A stretch of DNA of 64,000 nucleotides from Streptomyces sp. 2114.4 (lineage in GTDB: Bacteria > Actinomycetota > Actinomycetes > Streptomycetales > Streptomycetaceae). Below the pieces are notes generated by a model that searched no databases, was not told the DNA's origin, and saw nothing but the letters and a program-made list of their open reading frames with translations. Of the stretch, positions 60,547-64,000 are shown one piece after another. The position numbers were made by a program, and so were the translations under genes. The stretch is taken from positions 3,720,001 through 3,784,000 of the forward strand of contig NZ_FYEY01000001.1 in assembly GCF_900187385.1 (NCBI RefSeq). Direction: 5' to 3'. Within the stretch, counting starts at the first letter, position 1; every line of letters begins with the position of its first letter.

Positions 60547-60646
60547 GATCATGCCCGACCCCAAACCGGGCAGGACACCGGCCAAAGCCGCTCCACCGAC
60601 CTCTCGTGCGCTTTACCATCAGCTTAGTTCTCGCCGGGGAGGGACC

Positions 60647-61597
60647 GTGACAGACAGTAAAGGCCGCCGTGGGGTGCGACACGTCACCATCGAGGCATTC
60701 GGCAAGACGTTCAAAAACCTGCTCCCAGGGAAGGCAGAGGATCTGCGGACACTGGAACAGGAAGGGGTCATTTACGCCGAGTTTGGGGACCGCGGCGAGG
60801 AAGGTGAATTCCTTGGAACTTTCACTCGATATCGAATCCCACTCACCCCTGCAGAGATCTATGAGTACGTCGAAGCCAGTGTCGCGGAGCAGCAGTTCGC
60901 TAAAGCCTTCCGAGAAACAATGGACTTCACTGCAGCAGTCCTAGCGATCGAGGGTGAAAAATACCGAAAACGCGTCACCGAGTATGGCGAATACGGAAGT
61001 CGCCCGCTCAAAAACGGGTCCGTAATCGACAATCGGGGATGCTCGGCAAGTTTTTTGGGACCGCATCTTGAGAGTCTAGTATGCGGTAAACAAAGAGATC
61101 GCTACGAGCGCCTTCCTGCGCTCGGCAACCAGGGGAACCAAGAGGAACTTGTCCATCAAGCACTGAAATCAGTTGCGATCTCTGCGCGAAGAATGGCTTC
61201 TCGTTCACACGGCCGGCCAGCCCTCACGGTAGCTAATGAATATGACGTGCAGGATATTGTGGAGGTCGCCCTAAGCGCAGTGTTTCCGAAAGTCGAGCGA
61301 GAAGAATGGACCCCACAGAACGCCGGTTCGGCCAAGCGAGTCGACTTGATCGTGAAAGATGAGGGCATCCTCATCGAGTGCAAGTATGTCCGTGATGCGC
61401 GACACGCTAAGACGGTCGCATCTGAGCTGCAAATTGACTTCGAGAGCTATCACTGGCACCCGGACTGTCGTCGACTGTTCGCATACGTCTACGATCCAAA
61501 TCACTATATCGCTGATCCCGAATCCTTCTCAAAGGATCTAAATGGATTGCGACGGAAGCAAGATCACGAATTTCTCGTCAGTGTCGTAATAGGCTAG
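60647..61597 (+). CDS. Nuclease with DpnII/MboI-like C-terminal domain
   Basis: Protein of 316 residues. GTG 60647 has GGAGGG four bases upstream. The N-terminal 190 residues are an unassigned, partly basic region (HVTIEAFGKTFKNLLPGKAE, FTRYRIPLTPAEIYEYVEAS). The C-terminal 120 residues carry EYDVQDIVEVALSAVFPKVE, EEWTPQNAGSAKRVDLIVKD (Asp233) and GILIECKYV (Glu244, Lys246), then HPDCRRLFAYVYDP. This order is the REase_DpnII-MboI type PD-(D/E)XK domain. No methylase gene is within the visible 2.4 kb to the right. GC content is lower than in the element backbone. An ApeA/HEPN-like gene follows 154 bases later in the same direction. A standalone defence nuclease is inferred. Confidence 0.82.
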   Translation: MTDSKGRRGVRHVTIEAFGKTFKNLLPGKAEDLRTLEQEGVIYAEFGDRGEEGEFLGTFTRYRIPLTPAEIYEYVEASVAEQQFAKAFRETMDFTAAVLAIEGEKYRKRVTEYGEYGSRPLKNGSVIDNRGCSASFLGPHLESLVCGKQRDRYERLPALGNQGNQEELVHQALKSVAISARRMASRSHGRPALTVANEYDVQDIVEVALSAVFPKVEREEWTPQNAGSAKRVDLIVKDEGILIECKYVRDARHAKTVASELQIDFESYHWHPDCRRLFAYVYDPNHYIADPESFSKDLNGLRRKQDHEFLVSVVIG

Positions 61598-61751
61598 ATC
61601 TGGTTGGTGATGCACTATGGCGATCCCCATGCTGCAGGCCGTTCGATGTGATCAGCCTGCTGTACCTTACTGGCTCAAGCAACAGCGCCAGTCAGGAATC
61701 GTCCACTGACGTCCATTATTCAGCTTCCCGCCAGAGGGGGAGGAGTGCAGA

Positions 61752-63128
61752 ATGGAAGAGAAGGACGAAAAGCTCCTAGCAGGCAGTCTGGGGCACTTCT
61801 GGGATAACGTAAAATTGGGGGAGTTCGCAACGGAAAGAGGGGGCGGGTACATCAACAAGTTGAGCGATGGGAACGTTCAACTCGAATACTTTCTTGACCC
61901 TGAGGTCGCCCCAGATGAGACCTATGCCCTGCCCCGATGCGTGTACGGTGCCACTGTTAACGGGCGTGTCCTCTTGGTGGACTTTCTCAGGTCAAACAGA
62001 ACGCTACGTTCACACGGATTGCCCTCCGTGCGTACGCAGACTGCCGGTACCGCTATTTTCGGCGCGCTACCTGAGCACGTGAACCTGGATACTCTGAGAT
62101 CTATCACTGCATTCTTCCCCGGCATCACGGAGTGGTCGGGAATGCGGACGATCACCGAGAAGGCGAGAACCGACGAAAGCAGCCGAGGAAAGAGCGTCGC
62201 GCTGCACGTTGAATCTGCGCCAAGGCAGCAGCATACCCTGCCTCACGGGCGCCAACTTGCGCTCTCTTCGCACTGGAGGCTAGAGGGCAATGCCGACAAC
62301 AGATCCGTTTTTGCACCCGTATCCCTCACTTGCTCAGCTAAAAAGAATAGTGCATTTAGGGATCTACTTCGGCCCTTGATTCAGGTTCAAGATATCCTGA
62401 ATATTGCTCACGGAGGATTTGTGCCCGCCCGGGGCGGGCGCGTCAAGTTTGCGACAGATGAGAATCCAGACACTCACCCGCGATTCTGGAGCACTCGAAT
62501 CATGCAAGCCTCGACCGGCGTCCCAGCGCGTGAACCAATGACTAGAATCCCCTTGTTCGAGTTGGATGACATTGGAGGGATTTCTGGACTCGCCAGATGG
62601 GTTAAATTTTGCGAAACGGTACCTCGAGTGCATCGAGCTCTAACCCTTAGGTACCGAGTCGGCGCTGCTGGCGTAGAAGCCAGGTTCCTGGAAGTCGCTG
62701 CTGCAATTGAATATTGGGTCGCCTCTCAAGATCGGGGCGGGGTTAAATGGTCACAGGAAAAACGTCGTCCGCTGGCTCTGGCAAAACTGGTGGGAAAGGC
62801 GTTCTCAGACTGGGTTGGTGACGCCGAGGACTGGGACGACATATTCGCTGGCACATACAATGCGGTCAAACATGATCCAGCCTTTGTGCCTGACCCGTAT
62901 GCAATCAGCTACCTGGCAGAATCTGGGTGGATCCTTCTGCTATCGGCAATACTGAATCGCATATCCGCTAATAAAGTTCCTGGACGCATCGTGATCGGCA
63001 ATCATAGATATTCCAGCTTGGGGGGCGAGATTCGCGACCTTCTTGTTGATCCGAACGCACAGATTAAACGGCGTGAAAAGCCAAGGCGCAAAAGGAAGCG
63101 AGGCCGCTCACAGGGAAGCAGCACGTAA
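61752..63128 (+). CDS. ApeA/HEPN-like putative anti-phage protein
   Basis: Protein of 458 residues. ATG has GGGGGAGGAG upstream. The N-terminal 200 residues fit the ApeA N-terminal layout (GHFWDNVKLGEFATERGGGY, VYGATVNGRVLLVDFLRSNR, SSHWRLEGNADNRSVFAPVS), followed by a helical domain with SGLARWVKFCETVPRVHRAL and AAIEYWVASQD. Near 369 is YNAVKHDP, where the HEPN RNase motif RNxxxH would be expected: Asn and His are kept but Arg is Tyr. ApeA proteins are known anti-phage RNases. Assignment is from layout and motif only. C-terminal tail strongly basic (REKPRRKRKRGR). Confidence 0.7.
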   Translation: MEEKDEKLLAGSLGHFWDNVKLGEFATERGGGYINKLSDGNVQLEYFLDPEVAPDETYALPRCVYGATVNGRVLLVDFLRSNRTLRSHGLPSVRTQTAGTAIFGALPEHVNLDTLRSITAFFPGITEWSGMRTITEKARTDESSRGKSVALHVESAPRQQHTLPHGRQLALSSHWRLEGNADNRSVFAPVSLTCSAKKNSAFRDLLRPLIQVQDILNIAHGGFVPARGGRVKFATDENPDTHPRFWSTRIMQASTGVPAREPMTRIPLFELDDIGGISGLARWVKFCETVPRVHRALTLRYRVGAAGVEARFLEVAAAIEYWVASQDRGGVKWSQEKRRPLALAKLVGKAFSDWVGDAEDWDDIFAGTYNAVKHDPAFVPDPYAISYLAESGWILLLSAILNRISANKVPGRIVIGNHRYSSLGGEIRDLLVDPNAQIKRREKPRRKRKRGRSQGSST

Positions 63129-63330
63129 CAGGAAGAGAAGAATTCGAGCTTGGAATATTGTGGCCACTTGTGGGCGCTTCCCTTTCAGCTTGACTGCTAC
63201 CGTTATCCGCAACGCAGATAATTACAACGACTCTGAGAGTGCCTCAAGAAGACCGAAGGACGGGCATTCTATCTGCCGGCCTGATCGATGAGTCGATCGA
63301 ACCTACAAGGCAGCAGACATAGGGGGATGT

Positions 63331-63564
63331 ATGCCGTACACGCCGCCTGATGCCAGGCCGTGGAAGAGGAAGAACTGGGCAGATGTTAAGCGAGTTGCGG
63401 CGCTTAAAGCAGCTCACGAAGGAGCCACTTGGATGGGAATCGCGCAAGCGGCAGGAATGCCGTACGAAAGACTCAGAGAGTTGCGCACTGAAGATACGCT
63501 ATTCAATCACCTGCTCCTGGCGGCACGAGATGCAGGGCAACGTGGCGAAGACTTCAGGTTGTAG
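63331..63564 (+). CDS. Small HTH-like hypothetical protein
   Basis: Protein of 77 residues: WADVKRVAALKAAHEGATWM, then GIAQAAGMPYERLRELRTED and FNHLLLAARDAGQRGEDF. The middle could be a helix-turn-helix (TWMGIAQAAGMPYERLREL). A GGGGG run lies four bases before the ATG. It might be a regulator of the defence pair, or unrelated. Family not recognised. The 202-base gap before it shows nothing. Confidence 0.45.
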   Translation: MPYTPPDARPWKRKNWADVKRVAALKAAHEGATWMGIAQAAGMPYERLRELRTEDTLFNHLLLAARDAGQRGEDFRL

Positions 63565-63688
63565 GATCTACCCGCAGAGTCACAGGCGCCTGGGTCCGGA
63601 GTAACCGCAGAGTGCGTCGAATATCGCAGTCATGGCGGATCCCAGAGTTATCGGCAATGCAGCAAGAGTTGTTGAGGACATACGCCGA

Positions 63689-64000
63689 TGCTTCGTGGTC
63701 GGCATGACCGGGCTCCGGTGGGCGAGATCGCGAGACATCACCGCGAGTTCAGGCGCTCGCTCATAGAAAAGCTGGCTGGTGCCGGAGAGCTAAGGCCTGT
63801 CCCATATTCCCTGGTGGATGAGCGCGCGGCATCAGATGCAGTGCACCGCAAGGCGGAGGGACGTCCGCATACTGGATGTACTGAACGTTCCGACAACGCG
63901 GCGAGGCCCCGGTCCCCTGTCGTCGCGCGCCCGGCGGGGATTACGAGACAGCTCTCAGATCGGACAGCAAGGGAGCCCAGACGCCAATTGGGGCTCCCCT
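63689..64000 (+). CDS. Open reading frame running off the right edge
   Basis: From ATG 63689 an open frame continues through the last base (about 104 codons): MLRGRHDRAPVGEIARHHRE, FRRSLIEKLAGAGELRPVPY, then a basic Arg/Pro-rich stretch. GAGGA lies ten bases upstream. Composition is degenerate, and the hairpin at 63970-63998 falls inside it, so it may not be a real gene. Confidence 0.25.
63970..63998. terminator. Possible terminator at the right edge
   Basis: GGGAGCCC and GGGCTCCC (63971-63978 and 63991-63998) form an 8-bp stem with a 12-base loop. If it ends a leftward or rightward transcript cannot be told because the window stops here. Confidence 0.4.

Larger units (their letters stand above)
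52634..64000. mobile_element. AICE of the pSAM2 type, right end outside or undetected
   Basis: From the tRNA junction rightward the order is integrase, excisionase, HUH replication initiator, spd-type spread genes, FtsK-type tra, SCO3933-family regulator, GntR repressor and NUDIX, matching pSAM2-type actinomycete integrative and conjugative elements. From about 60640 the GC content is lower and two defence-like cargo genes appear. No copy of the tRNA 3' end marks a right boundary before 64000; the cargo might belong to a second element. Confidence 0.85.

Noticed and set aside
63043..63291. 82-codon plus-strand frame overlapping the end of the ApeA-like gene
   Set aside because: Out-of-frame overlap with a clear gene and no ribosome site; composition is random.
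1..64000. CRISPR arrays, rRNA and riboswitches
   Set aside because: Looked for regularly spaced repeats, rRNA-like blocks and known aptamer signatures; none seen. The short tandem arrays are unspaced.

Overview
The window looks like core chromosome of a Streptomyces or a close relative. It is GC-rich with GTG/ATG starts, strong third-position GC, actinobacterial families (DUF3151, DUF2617, HspR-type dnaK operon, F420-dependent PPOX, Yip1), a ParB-type parS palindrome and a pSAM2-type integrative element. No species can be named from sequence alone.

Layout. 1-5655: the start of purD, a SLATT-like membrane protein, an unknown protein, an FCD-type GntR regulator with a class III aminotransferase, and a VTC-domain polyphosphate-polymerase-like gene. 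5656-13183: two tandem membrane Ser/Thr kinases whose outer domain is single in one and doubled in the other, a very long hairpin, purA, a diacylglycerol-kinase-like gene and a secreted BP74-like protein. 13265-18451: a two-component pair and a compact tryptophan-to-kynurenine operon (dioxygenase, kynureninase, putative formamidase). 18680-29738: DUF3151, an MFS exporter, fba, a parS site, pyrE, an aldose epimerase, an SRPBCC membrane protein, a membrane spermidine-synthase-like protein, DUF2617, a Gly/Cys-rich small protein and a class I aminotransferase. 29936-32839: a four-gene operon that reads as a WXG100-like secreted toxin system with two related putative immunity proteins. 33074-42904: the heat-shock block (clpB, hspR, dnaJ, grpE, dnaK) with HspR-type HAIR operators, interrupted by Uma2, PPOX and small zinc-ribbon genes. 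43138-52268: an EtfD/FadF-like iron-sulfur protein with a dyad operator, an FG-GAP lipoprotein, GNAT, Yip1, SGNH-ricin, a phosphoribosyltransferase, dcd and a 52-residue zinc-ribbon gene.

From 52560 to the right edge a tRNA-Gly(CCC) gene serves as the likely attachment site of an actinomycete integrative and conjugative element (AICE). The element carries int, a frameshifted xis, a HUH-type rep, spd-type spread genes, an FtsK/SpoIIIE-type tra, an SCO3933-family regulator, korSA and a NUDIX gene in the position of pSAM2 pif. Three copies of a TGTACA-centred palindrome are probable KorSA operators. Beyond NUDIX the base composition falls and two cargo genes follow: a nuclease with a DpnII/MboI-like C-terminal domain and no visible methylase, and a protein resembling the ApeA/HEPN anti-phage family. 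This pair is the best candidate for an undescribed defence system in the window. The right attachment site was not found.
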